Assembly: GCF_963662255.1 (NCBI RefSeq)
Contig: NC_085047.1
Coordinates: forward strand, 21,519,258-21,583,257
Direction of reading: 5' to 3'
DNA: 64,000 nt
Origin: Cinclus cinclus
Taxonomy: Eukaryota > Chordata > Aves > Passeriformes > Cinclidae
The notes beneath the pieces are model-generated. The model saw nothing but the letters and a program-made list of their open reading frames with translations. It was not told the DNA's origin and did no database searches. Positions 1 to 11,147 of this stretch are shown in pieces (the stretch's first letter is position 1; each line of letters opens with the position of its first letter). Position numbers and translations under genes: made by a program.

Positions 1-119
1 ACTATGGCGACAGCAGAGAAAAACCCATTTCTTGGAGCTGCCCTCCTCTAGATCCCAGATAACAGTGGGGGACATGAGTGCCCGGTGTCTAAAGAGAGTG
101 GAAATTTATGGAGCGGAAA

Positions 120-125
120 TTTATT
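120..125 (-). promoter_or_regulatory. AATAAA poly(A) signal candidate
   Basis: The plus strand reads TTTATT, so the minus strand carries AATAAA. It lies about 385 nt downstream of the minus-strand stop at 510, a normal 3'UTR length. It only matters if the 510-787 frame is a real terminal exon. The hexamer is common by chance in AT-rich DNA. Confidence 0.2.
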
Positions 126-509
126 TAACCCCTGTAGTTATCGGATGAGCACCAGACTGCATGAGCTGTATAATCTCACACGAGTTTTTCAGCTAACTCA
201 ATAGTATCTTCTTTTTCCCTCTTCCTTAAACACACAGTCTCATCAAGCAGTACTGCACACTGCTGTATATGGCATTCTGGAAGAAGTTTGAGCAGGGAGA
301 ACCACATTATCATATACATATGATCCTCACCCTCACATAACCCTTTATAAATACCATTCCTTGTAAAAAATTTCTTACATAACCCACAATATTACAGGCA
401 AGAGAGAAGAAGATGGAACGAAGGCTTTATGGAGAGTAGGCAGACTTTTGCCTACCTTTCACATGCATGTGAAGCTTTGAGGTGTCTGTTTTCACTTCTT
501 ACATACAGT

Positions 510-787
510 CTACCCTGCCTGATCCCCGTTAGTGGATAGAGTGGCACTTCCATGCTGCACTGTGACCAAGCAGTGGGCTTCACTACCATGCAGGGAAGAT
601 AGTGAACAGAGCAGATGTGGAACAACAACTCCCTGTAGCAGTTGTAGCACTTTAGACATGTCCTGTCCAGTCTTACTCTGTTCTGACCACTGAATCAAGC
701 ATAACAGTCCAAAAGCCAGTGGCTTTTGAAGAGCTGCAAATTTAACTGCAGCTTGGTGTCTTTGTTTGTCTTCTGCTACAGTTTGCA
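510..787 (-). CDS. Candidate terminal exon, unknown product
   Basis: On the minus strand, TTTTCTTGCAG ends at 788 and looks like a 3' splice site. It is followed by two bases and 91 open codons to a TAG at 510. The deduced peptide starts QTVAEDKQRHQAAVKFAALQ and is rich in Leu, Gln and Ala, so mostly helical. It has no motif I recognise and no clear membrane segment. The intron would be in phase 2. An AATAAA lies about 385 nt downstream. A second exon-like minus frame lies at 1061-1300, but no strong donor joins the two in the right phase. Frames of this length are expected many times by chance in this window, so the call rests on the acceptor and the peptide composition only. It could equally be non-coding. 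Confidence 0.25.
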
Positions 788-1060
788 CTGCAAGAAAACC
801 CTAACATTTAAAAATCACTCCCTCTCTGAAATTACCTACCCTTTAATTTGACTTTAAAAACACCAGCTACAAGCCTTGCATATCCGATCTTTGGAAAAGC
901 AGAAAGTGTCAATGAAGTAGTAAATATGAGGTGCTAAGATCAATCTTTCATTATCAATTCCTTGCTGTGGAATGTGTATTTCATTAATTTAATTTTCTTC
1001 CTCATCAGCACTTAGAAATGTAGCATTTAATACAAGCAAACAATTTAATTTCAGTCCTGC

Positions 1061-1300
1061 TCAGTGTTGACAGATAAAAGTGGTTATTCTTGATACCCTG
1101 CCTCCCTGGCCTAACTTCGGAGTTAGCTCAACGTTCAGCACAGTTTGGGCTAAAGAGGAATGTTCTTTCCAACTTGAATTGTTCTGTGTTTCTCTCCTGC
1201 TGAAGGTAGTAAATGCACCATTACTTAGTGATCCAGGTGTTACTAGTGCTTTGGAGCCATTAGAAAAAAATGCTGCAGTCTTCTCTTGCCATGCAATCAT
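1061..1300 (-). CDS. Candidate exon or chance frame, unknown product
   Basis: An ATG-started minus-strand frame of 79 codons begins at 1300 (MIAWQEKTAAFFSNGSKALV) and stops at 1061. It is rich in Ser, Thr, Asn and Gly and looks like a disordered region; no domain is visible. An in-frame TGA lies nine codons before the ATG. An AGG|GTATCA donor-like site near the 3' end would leave phase 0, which does not fit the phase-2 acceptor at 788; the weaker CTAA|GTAATG site would fit the phase. It sits 270 bp upstream of the 510-787 candidate on the same strand, which is the main reason to list it. The product is unknown and chance is quite possible. Confidence 0.17.
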   Translation of the reverse strand: MIAWQEKTAAFFSNGSKALVTPGSLSNGAFTTFSRRETQNNSSWKEHSSLAQTVLNVELTPKLGQGGRVSRITTFICQH

Positions 1301-3933
1301 AGAGACATGAAATGCAGAAAGATTTCAGGGCCTTGAACTAAAATCACAGATGCAGAAGCATGATGTGAATGAATAATGGTAGCTAGCCCAAGCTCTATAC
1401 TAAAATAGGAGAAAGAATGGGAAAGCTTTATTCATTATTTGCAAACACAAAGATGCTAGAGCTGCAGTGAGAAAAGTGAGGGTTCAGAGTTGTTCAGTGA
1501 CAGGTACAACTAGATCTGTGTCTACAAAATGGAATTGCATGGAAGTAGTATCATGTGTTTTTGGAGTATCATGTGCTTTATTAGAGTATCTGTGCTGCTT
1601 GATTTCCTGTGTCTGCAAAGGACCGGCTCATGGGCAGCCAGTTTTTACTCCACTTTGAGGGCAGAAGGAGCATATGAGGGTATTATCTCACAGCATTTCA
1701 CCATTTAGATGCACAGGAGAGATTCCATCTCCTATTACTCAGGACTATGGCCAGAAGTGAAACTTTACGTTTTGGGTTGGTGAAGGAGGCTGAGTGTGTA
1801 ATACTGAGCCCTGAAATCCTCTGTATACAAAACAGGTATGGCAAAAGCAGTACCAGTTGCAACAGCAATATATGTCTGCTTCCAAGCTAATGAACTGCAT
1901 CGTGGCATCTCACTGGGAGAAGAAAGTGTTTTTCATGATAGCTCATATCATCACTGAGGTCACACACTGTGAATATATTTTCCATATTTTTTGCACATTG
2001 TCTCTGTGTGATGCTGGCAGTTCTGATAAAGCAGAGCGGCTTGGATGAGTCATGGAGGCTGCATGATCTGGGAACTGTAAATTGAATTAAATTACAGATT
2101 ACCTTTCCTGTCATCTTTGCAGCATGGCTTGTATGCATATGTATATATATGTGTAAGTTTCCTGCATTGTCAGTTATCATAAAAGTTTGTGGATTTGGGT
2201 TGCTTTTATTATGTTTTTGAAATGAAATTACAGAGAGCTTGGGACTGTGGGGGACAAAGTTGCTGAAAGACTGCTTCATAAGAAGTAAAGATATATCCTA
2301 CTCAAGGTTTTAGCTCAGAGATATTATCTTCTTTCAGAATAATGTGTATGGTGAAGGTTGGAGTTCATTTGTCAGGTTTTCCTGCTATTAATGATATTTT
2401 GTGTAGCTCCATTCACTTGATGTTCTCCAAGTATTTTGATTAAGCCTTTTGAACCACCTTTTTGAAAAACAGGCAAGGATAAAATCCTTTCCACAGTGGG
2501 TCCAGTGATCTGCCCAATGTCCACCAGTACCTCAGGGCTAGAGAGAGATTTTAGGCTTCCACATCTAGACTGGAATTTAAAATCCTACTCCAGTCCTGGG
2601 AAAGTACACATTTTCCCAATCTTTTCTTCCTACTACTTCCCTATAGAGATTCCAGTTAAGCTTTTACTTTGTGTAGCTCTTTTTGTGTAAAAGGGAAGTT
2701 ACTGCTTAGGATACTCTGATACTGGAGGATATTGCAGAGCTGTTTTCTCCTTGGAAGGAGCAGAAGAAAATTCTGATGTGATACCACCTGGAATATTGCT
2801 ATGGAGGAAAAATAGCACTCACTGCAGTGCTATTTTTCTGAGTTAACACAAGCCTTCTAATTGCTTTTGTAATAGCTTCCTTCCTGCATGTGTAGTATTA
2901 AATTACAGATTAAGTAATAGAAGCAAACTGGAAAAGCAAAACTTAAGTCACAAAGTCTCTGAGGAAAGGGTAAAAAAAAAAAACAAACCACCAGTTAAGA
3001 AACAACTGAAACAAATTTTTTTGGTTTGTGAAATCATCTAGATCCGTGATAACTCTTTTCCTTCTGTGAGTCTGAGATCTATTATTTTGAAAACTCAATT
3101 TTCAGGTAATCAGCAAATAACTGTTATAGCTTAAACATCATTGCTAGATCAGATAATCCCCAAAAGCTCCTCAAAAGCAATAGTCACAAACTTTTGTGAC
3201 AAACCTTCCCCATCCCACATAAAGCTTTGAGTAGGGAAAAGCTGGACATTGGAAAAGAGCTGAGTTGTGCAAGGGAAGACATCCTTTTCAACAGCAGGGT
3301 TTGTACAAACGTCCTAGAAAGGCTACTCAGAATATTCTGGTGTTAAATGACCCAAGAACCAATTGCCTTCATTACAGGTCTCTCCACAGAAGTAATATCA
3401 AATAGATTTAGTAAGGGATATTTAGCCAGTTCTGATACAGCCATTCTTCAAATATGGGCAAATATGATGAAGTTGGTAACTTGACTATTATGTACGTATT
3501 CCTAGAAGACATGCACAATTTATGAACAGAAAAGGATGCTTTTTTCCTTGTTGTTGTTCAGACCCACTAAAATTAAACAGCCTCCTCTATGGTTTAATCC
3601 TAATCAAATTCAGGCTTTCATCTGAGCAGAAGTATAATTGCTCCTCCTCAGCCTGCTACACATACTGTACAAGTTGCCCTGCTGTAGTAACACTTAACAT
3701 TTGTGTTAAAAAATTCAATCCCTGAAACTGTGATTACAGTGACCCTTCCAGGATCCTTACAATAAGGAAAAGCCAAGTTGAGAACTGTTTGCCATTACAG
3801 TTTCACATATCAGGACAGGGCATGGTACTTTTCCAATCACATTACTGCTAAAAGCAAGGTGCTTTTTCCTAGTACTTTTTGGTAACAAAGTCTGTTCTTA
3901 TTTCTGTAGTTGTGTTACCACTATCCCTTTTAG
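1301..3933. other. Unique non-coding DNA
   Basis: I see no gene and no recognisable interspersed repeat. It contains three degenerate copies of a roughly 19-bp unit with AGTATCATGTG at 1548-1600, a hairpin at 2807-2838 and an A12 run at 2972-2983. Short open frames here show no splice context. Confidence 0.5.
2807..2838. repeat. 13-bp perfect inverted repeat (hairpin)
   Basis: The left arm GAAAAATAGCACT (2807-2819) and right arm AGTGCTATTTTTC (2826-2838) are exact reverse complements. They are separated by the 6-nt spacer CACTGC. Pairing continues outward only through one G-T wobble. No terminal inverted repeats or target duplications of a MITE are visible around it, and the stem is shorter than a typical pre-miRNA. 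Confidence 0.8.
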
Positions 3934-4203
3934 CATATAAGCTTGAAATCCATACAAAATATTTACTCCAATCCTGTATTAAGCCTAGACAGTCATGGTA
4001 CAATGTCTGAAGATGAAGCTGCCAAAAGAAATTTAAAAAGCCTTGAGGATACAGGAAATTCAGGGGGCATTGATTCAGGAGAGAGCCAGGTGCTTCAGCC
4101 TGAGTCAACGTTGAACCTCATCACAGATTTGCAGGCAACATTTTGCCATGACCCTTTTTCATCACTCATCCTTTTTGTCCATGTACGTGTATGTGGGCTT
4201 TAG
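3934..4203 (+). CDS. Candidate exon, unknown product
   Basis: Two AG acceptor-like sites stand just before it (TTTCTGTAG and CTATCCCTTTTAG). From CAT at 3934 the plus frame stays open for 89 codons to a TAG at 4201. The first two thirds are polar and acidic, with an inner stretch TMSEDEAAKRNLKSLEDTGN, and read like a disordered cytoplasmic or nuclear region. The end becomes hydrophobic (SSLILFVHVRV), which suggests that a real exon would end earlier; a GC-type donor CAG|GCAACA at about 4132 is one option. I do not recognise the protein. It is on the opposite strand to the 510-1300 candidates, so they would not be one gene. Chance remains the simplest explanation. Confidence 0.2.
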   Translation, partial: HISLKSIQNIYSNPVLSLDSHGTMSEDEAAKRNLKSLEDTGNSGGIDSGESQVLQPESTLNLITDLQATFCHDPFSSLILFVHVRVCGL

Positions 4204-5187
4204 TACAAACGTTTACATTAAATAATAACACAATAGTTATATTTAGTCTTTGAGCTAAATTCAAACTCAGCTATCTTTGTGCTGTTGTTGGTTCCTGCCT
4301 GATATACCTGGAGATCTTTCTTGAAGAGCAGTCATCACCAAATCAGCAGAAACAGAAATGTTCTAAAACTTTATGACTCCTCCAGGAAGAGACCTTTTCT
4401 CCAGTGGTCTCATTAGCCATTTGAGGCAATTGCTGCTAAACGAAATACAGAAGGAATTTTGTATATGATAAATTACCCTTTCAGTTTTTCAAGTTGTTTT
4501 AAGTTTGGGCCTCAATATGCGTAGCTTCAGGTGATTCTTGAAGCATTGAGAAAGTCTGTTGAGATAAAATGGGTCAGGAAAATGTTATGTTTAAAAGTAG
4601 AAGTTACAAAAAACAACCAAAGTATTATTGAGCTACTCTTCATAATCTGAGAACTGAGGCCTCAGCCCCATTTTTTGAATTTTGGAAGTCCAAGACAAAG
4701 CTTGTTTCCATAAAAGGCTTGGTTACTTTTATTTCAGTGTAAACCATGGGACACCTTTTAGAAATGGCAACAGCAGACAGATGTAGCATTTTCAAAATCC
4801 TCGGGCTGCTGACCTGGGGCTAAATAAGTGGGACATTTTCTGAGGGTGTGAATGTAAGTGTTTGACTGAGCAGTGTTAAGAGATCAGTCAGCAGTGATGC
4901 TGTTCATGGAAACCATCCGTTGTGGATGGGGAGTGGGTTTCACCTTCAGAGAGTTTTGGTATCATTAGAAAATTCTCACATGGCTTTCTCCAGCAGTCTG
5001 TGACCACCAGTTCATAGCTCCACCGTGAAATGCTGGAGGGGATCATCTGAACTAATCACTCATAATAACTGCACAGACCCATGGGGTAAGTCTGAGGTCA
5101 GGGCTGAACTGATCTTTTATGTGAGAATGGCAGTAGATTTAATTCACTTGCTGGTCGTGGGAATGGGCTGAACCAAAGCCAGCTGGG

Positions 5188-5211
5188 TTTTTTTTGTTTT
5201 TTTTTTTTTTT
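5188..5211. repeat. T-tract
   Basis: Twenty-four bases are all T except one G at 5196. No retroposon body is recognisable on either side, so I cannot call it a LINE or SINE tail. Confidence 0.85.
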
Positions 5212-5649
5212 CTGAGCTAGATAAGGGGGAAAAGAACTGACAGTGTGACTTAGAGGTATCTCAGATTTACATGAAAAGGACCCTATCTCTGCATGACCTT
5301 TCAGGCCCATGCAAGTGAATGCTGAGTAGGAACACTCAGTAGGAAAACTCAGTGTTTTATTCCAGTTCTGTGCTTTCTTTGTGTAGGCTTCTTTGTGTCA
5401 AAATAAAATTTTAAGAGTTTGTAATGATTTTGCTTTAACAGTCACTAAAGTCAGGTGCTGTCTGGCAGCTCATGTTATGTGGGAAATGAAATGAGATGCT
5501 TATTTGGTGCCTTTTGGCCATGTGCTTTGTGAATTTGGATAGCTGGAGGGACATTGAAACTCAGCTCCTGGTGCCCTCCATCCACTTTGCATTCTAATTA
5601 TGAGAATGATTTCTCTTTACAGTTTTGCTTTTGAGATGCTGCAGATGGT

Positions 5650-5695
5650 GGGGGGAAGAAGTGGGGAGAAGGGAAGAGAAGATCTGGGGAAGGGG
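5650..5695 (+). repeat. G-rich purine tract, possible G-quadruplex
   Basis: Five G runs (6, 4, 3, 4 and 4 G) fall within 46 bases that are nearly all purine. Loops are 7, 4, 12 and 2 nt. Only the 12-nt loop exceeds the usual loop-7 rule, so quadruplex formation is possible but not certain. A purine mirror-type structure is the other option. Confidence 0.5.
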
Positions 5696-8600
5696 CTTCT
5701 GCACCCTGCATCTATAATTCATTGTAATCTGACATTCTGGATTTTCAACCCTGCTCAGCCATCCATCACTCCTCACGTGACTGTCACCTCATATTATTGT
5801 AATTAGCAACTGCCAGCCCCAGAGATTTGCCAGGGGAAGTGAAAAAGTCCCAGAAACTCTCTGCCAATTTAAAATTAACCCTGTCATTACAGGACACATT
5901 GTCCTGCTCCAGAAGTAGCTTCTTGGTATTTGCACTGAGATAATAGCATGGTCCTGCGGTGGTATCCAGCTCCTTGGCTCACCCTGCCTTGTTGTCCTCG
6001 TGTCCTCCCAGCTTCCAGGCTGCTTCACCCTCCTTCCTTGCTACATGCCGCCACCCTTCTTTGTTGCCTAGGAGAACTGAAGCTGCTAATGAGGGTGCTC
6101 AAGCCACAGTCCCAGAGTCTGTGGGTGGATGATAATTTCGGTTTTCTGTTGTTGTGACAACTGAGGTCTATCTGCTCAGCCTCAGAAAAGACCCTGCTGC
6201 TCTGTCTCTGTTCTCCCCCTCCTTCTGGGACTTATGCCCTTGTGCCAGCGCTGCAGAGCAGACAGCCACCGGGGTCCCTGCCCGTTTGTGTGGCCATTTG
6301 TGTGCTAAGATTCCCTGTCTTTGTTGCTGTGGGTGTCTCAGCCAGGTGTACAAAAGCTAGGTCAGATCTGCCTTCTCATGCTACAGGTTCCTCGCCTTTC
6401 TCATAAAATTTCTCCAAGTGATTGACAGCTGCTGTTGCCAAGTCCCTCTTTACCTGTCATTTACAGATCTTGCTCCATTGTCTTTTAAGCAGGGGGTGGC
6501 TGTAAGTCATCCTTGTTATTACTTTGTTCAGGTAATTAGGTGCAACTCCTGCTCTGCTGCTGTACAGAGGTGACAGCACTGACAGCTCACTGGAAGGCTG
6601 CCTTCCCCTGGGAAATATCTGGTGTTGCAGACAAAAAATTGAGATATGGAGAGTGCGACAATATCTGACACCCAGCCGCTGTGGTCATTCTATCTGTTCA
6701 AACAAATAGAACACAGTCAGGTAATGAAGGTCCTGCTAGTCCTGCAGTTCAACTGGGAGATGAACTATTTCAGTGGGTGTGGCAGGCAGGTTTGGCACGG
6801 CTCTGTCTCATATACCATTCTGATAAAGTTTGCATATAACCAAAAAGGTATTTGCTGAACCCATTCTGCACCATTCTGTCAAGGCACAGCTTTTCTTCCT
6901 CTGACATTCACAAAAGCTGGTCCCCCTAGTCCTTAAGGATAAGGTGATGCCCTTTTTTCCACAGCAGTTCGGCACTGCCATAATCATTTCTGATCCAGGG
7001 TGTAACCTTTCTCCATCCCTGTGTCCTTGCAAGCAGTTACAAAGACCACTATTGCTACAAATTGTCTACCCTTATTTTAACCTCCCTGGGAGGCTGGGCC
7101 AGAACAGTTTCTGCTCATCATCACAGGAAGTGTAAATGAGAGCCCCTGAAACATGATTTTGCTATCTAGTCTTTATATGCTTGAGCCATGAAGTTTCTGA
7201 GCCTGCTCTCAGCCTTCAAACATATTTACCTTTGCACCACAATCTTGACTGAGCCTTATGCCAACCCACATGGCAGGCCATGTTTGTATGAGCACTCTTG
7301 TATTTTGACAGTGTGCCAGACACTGCACTCGATACCAGCTGTAACTGTGCTCACCGAGAAGCAGGAAAGTGCCCGTATAGCTATTACTGCCTTAAGCTTT
7401 TCTAATCACCTCAAATTCCCACGTCAACTCCATCCACAGAATAATGTATCCTTTTCTTTGTGCTACATTCCATGTTATTTTATTGCACTGAGACCTCCAA
7501 CAACTTCATAGGGAAGCATGCTCCCTGCGTCTCTTCTCAGCTTTATTACATTTACAACCACTGCTCAGCATAAGAAAAGCTTGTGTGGAAAAGTAGCCTT
7601 GAGAGTGCATAACCTTGGTGTTTATTATGTGGTTTATATGCATATATGAAGAAAAAATACTTGCCGGTAAATGGTTAGATAGACAAAGAAAGAACAAAAA
7701 AGAATCAGCAGAACTCTAAAAAGTCTCTGGAAGCAAAGTTGTATGTTTGGGTTATTCATAGGGTGAGACATGACAGGCACTAGGGAATAGTCTGTCTTGT
7801 ACTTAATTATTGTCTTTGAGGGAATATGACAAGAGTAAGACTAATTTCTGCTCATTACTTAAATGCCCAGCTACATTTTATGGCCACACAACACAATGCA
7901 AAGTGTCAGCACTCATTGGTTTAGGAGCTCACGATTTAAGCTAACTGGAAATTCCTGTGTATAAGTCTTGCGCTATGGGATTGAGCAGCTTCTGTAGCCA
8001 TACCCAGCAACTCTTTCTGGTGAGGCATGACAAATGGAAGAGTTTTCTTCAGCAGAGACCAAATACTTGGCTCTGGCCAGGAAATAAAGGCCAGGAGTTG
8101 CTGTTCTGCTAAGCATGGACAGCAAGACCACAGCATCCTGATGTTGCAATGGGCACAGCATAGTTCAGGTTTGGAAGACACCTCCGGAGGTTTCTGGATC
8201 AACCTCTTGTTCACATCAGGGTTGGCTGAGATCTGACCAGACTGCTCACAGCTTTATCCAGTCTCCAAGGATGGAGAATGCACAGCCTGTCATTTTTCCA
8301 CCTGCAAACAGAAAGCATGAGTTATACAATTGTATGTATGTAATGCAATATCTTTGTGACCAGAAGAACTTGGTATCAAAAGAATCAAAGCTGCTGTTAC
8401 TCTATTACTTGAGCACTCCTTGCTCCGTAGCTCTCTTTATCACTGTACCCTTCAAAGCATGATATTGAAAAGGGTATATTTTTCACTTTAGGAGGCATGT
8501 TCTGTTTCTGTGCCATTAGAATGCTTAGTAACATGGATGAAGATGCATGCCACACATGCAGTGAAAGTCAGACTGTTTTCCAGCCTATATTAGACATATT

Positions 8601-10639
8601 TGCCAGCTCTAACCTTGTTATTTTTATGATGAATCCAAAACCCAGCAATTAAAAGGAGTGCACCAGTGTTCTTTTATGTCAGCAGTGGGTTAGACTAATT
8701 GCCTGTGAAACTATCATTGCCCCTAACCCAGTAATTCTGCAGCTCTCCAGATGGCAACCTTGTACCCAGTAAAATAACTGTGCTAATTGCTCAAAACCCT
8801 TTTTATATCATCCTTCCAACAATATTAGTTTATACTTAAACCTCAGCTTCAGAATATCAACAGTTCAGCAGGAGTTGCTGGTTTAGTAAATCCTGGGATC
8901 CTGGATTAATAAATCTTGTCACACTAGGTTTAGTCATACCTCAAGATAGCTCTGCCACTCTGCTGTTCTGAATCCTTAAAAAAAATTACATTGTCTCTTC
9001 ATATTCCTGTTGGGCCTTCTGCTATTTTTTTTTGTATTTCTGGCCTGATACTGTAAACTCAGTTGTTAAGCTACTGTCTCATTATGGATTTGACAATTGC
9101 TGTCTCTTGCAATCTGAAGCAAATAACCCATGTTCTCCAGCTATTAACTATTGTTGCTTTCTTCTTGCTCTCTGTCTTTTCGCAGGTAAACTCACAGTCT
9201 TGTGCTATTGTGGAAGAAGATGGAGGAAAAAACTACCAACTATTCAGGAGAAAACAAAAAAACATTTCTTAGCTTGTGGTTATAATAACTGCTATGGACC
9301 AGTCTCTCTCGATATATTATTTCCTGACATTAAATGAATTTGACATTTAAATCTGCTTTTATTTCTTCCAAAAGCCTTGCAAGAATTTTCCCCATTTAAA
9401 GTGCTGTTGTACTGTGAAAATTGTTTTTAATATTGGCACTATGGGGACTCTATTTATTCTGTCAAGTTTATTCAGAGCAAAAACGTGGTTTGACAGCAAG
9501 AAACTCTCTGGCTTTTGTGATCTTTGGATTGTGGTGGAAAAGGCCATTTCTGACATATAACACTGCAGACCCAGATGTCAGAATCTTCCTGAACTGTGCA
9601 GAAGTGAAGAGTGATGAAGGACAGCATGACGCATGTTGCTGAGAATAGACTGTTCAGGAAAAGCAGAGACAGCAGGCTTCTCTCCCTTGTCCCTCTCTTG
9701 CTGTTACAGAGGATTTATGATGTTGTAACAGGCTTTGCTGTGAGCTGAATACAAAAATAATTTCTCCCAGACTGTACTACAATCAGCATTTTTGCTGCAT
9801 TGGCTTCATTGCTTCTTTTCAGTTCTCCAGTGAGCTGACTGGAAAAAATCCCAAGATGCATGCTAAGATCCCTGCAGCACTGCAGTCAAGAGTGCCCAAG
9901 CTGCAGAAATAATGAAATTATGTACCTCGTAAGTGCCCTTCACTTACTCAAAAGAGTCTCTGAGGAACAGCAAAATCCTGGAAAGGATATTGCAAAAATT
10001 CCTTCTTTGTTGTCATCCACTGCAGAGGTAATAATTTGCATATAGTTACTGCTCAACAAAGTCCCTAATACCACCTCTGCCCTCCACACCAGAGAACTGC
10101 TGGCTGCTTTCATCCACAATACACAGATCCAGACTCCTATAAACATGAGGCCAGGATGATGGGATCTTTTCACCAAGATGAAACCCAACCAGAAAAAGCA
10201 ATTTCATTGCTGTATATGCATTTCTTACCAGCTTACTCTATCCTTTATTGTCTCTTGCTTGCAGTCTAAATGTGAGGCTCTCAAGTAAGGATTATTAGGT
10301 GTTCACAGTGCTAAACACAATAAGATCCTGATCTTTCTTCATCAGTCACTCTCACAATCACATCAGCATTTTCTTGTTTACAGTGCCTGTTCTTTCAGTA
10401 GGAAGGTCTGCTGGGACCTCAGGGGTAATGGGAAGAGAGTGCTGCTTTTCTCAGCCATGACTCCTTTTAAGAGTATAAATGGCATGGCTCTTTATGGCAC
10501 CCAAGATGACAATTTCCCCCAGCTATCAGTGATTATTTTTTGAGTTGGCTTTTTCCTTTTATGTCTAATTGATACTTTTTTTACACTGTATATTCAATAG
10601 CTTTCTGGCACTTTCCATGTAGGAATCTTGAGGTACAGA

Positions 10640-10742
10640 AATATTGTATCTGTTTTGCAGACATGGGAATCTGAGGAAAAGCATGGTAAGGTTTACCTGT
10701 CATCAAGGTCATGCACTGAGTTTATAACAAAACTGGCATTTT
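10640..10742 (-). mobile_element. MIR-like SINE relic
   Basis: On the plus strand the order of pieces matches the reverse complement of a MIR core. TGTTTTGCAGACATGGGAATC is followed by CTGAGGAAAAGCATGG, then ATCAAGGTCATGCACTGAGT, then an AACTGGCATT end. These correspond to the MIR blocks 'ttttacagatgaggaaactgag', 'aaggtcacacag' and 'ggcagagc'. The copy is highly diverged, as expected for a SINE that amplified in early amniotes. I identified it by memory of the consensus, not by alignment. Confidence 0.6.
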
Positions 10743-11073
10743 GAAAAATCTCAGCAGTTCACCACCATTTCTTTCCCCGTTTTTAGACATTCCCATTCTC
10801 TGTGCCTTCTCTCCCTCCTGTCTTCCTTTTCTGCTACCATTTTGCCAATGTCTTCTCCTTTCTTTCAGCAGGTCTTAACCCTGAAAGTGGGGTTGTTCGT
10901 CTTCCATATTTCTGAATTTGGATCTGATACCCCAACAATTCAGTATGCCATGCAGACTCACTCACTGCCAGTCCTGCTTCTCTTTCACATGCTAACAACT
11001 AGGAAATTCCATAGCAAACTCACAGCTATTTCAGGGACCTTGGACAATGCCAGTAATTCTCCTTTCTCACGTG

Positions 11074-11147
11074 TTTTTTTTTTTTTTGTGTGTGTGTGTA
11101 TGTGTGTATGGTTTGTTTGTTTGTTTTTGTTGTTTTGTTTTTTCCTG
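11074..11147. repeat. T14 / (GT)n / TTTG-rich simple repeat
   Basis: A run of 14 T is followed by an interrupted GT array and then by TTTG and TTG units. It is a compound microsatellite and probably polymorphic in length. Confidence 0.9.

Larger units (their letters stand above)
4204..10639. other. Unique non-coding DNA
   Basis: No gene or interspersed repeat is recognised over 6.4 kb. It holds a T-tract (5188-5211), a short array of about 13-bp units with CTCAGTAGGAA (5325-5355), a G-rich purine tract (5650-5695) and a 12-bp palindrome ACCTCCGGAGGT (8180-8191). Open frames, such as one of 107 codons at 7188-7511, lack splice context and are at chance level. Confidence 0.5.

Noticed and set aside
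510..1300. Joining the 1061-1300 and 510-787 frames into one gene model
   Set aside because: The best donor is in the wrong phase and the donors in phase are weak, so I kept them separate.
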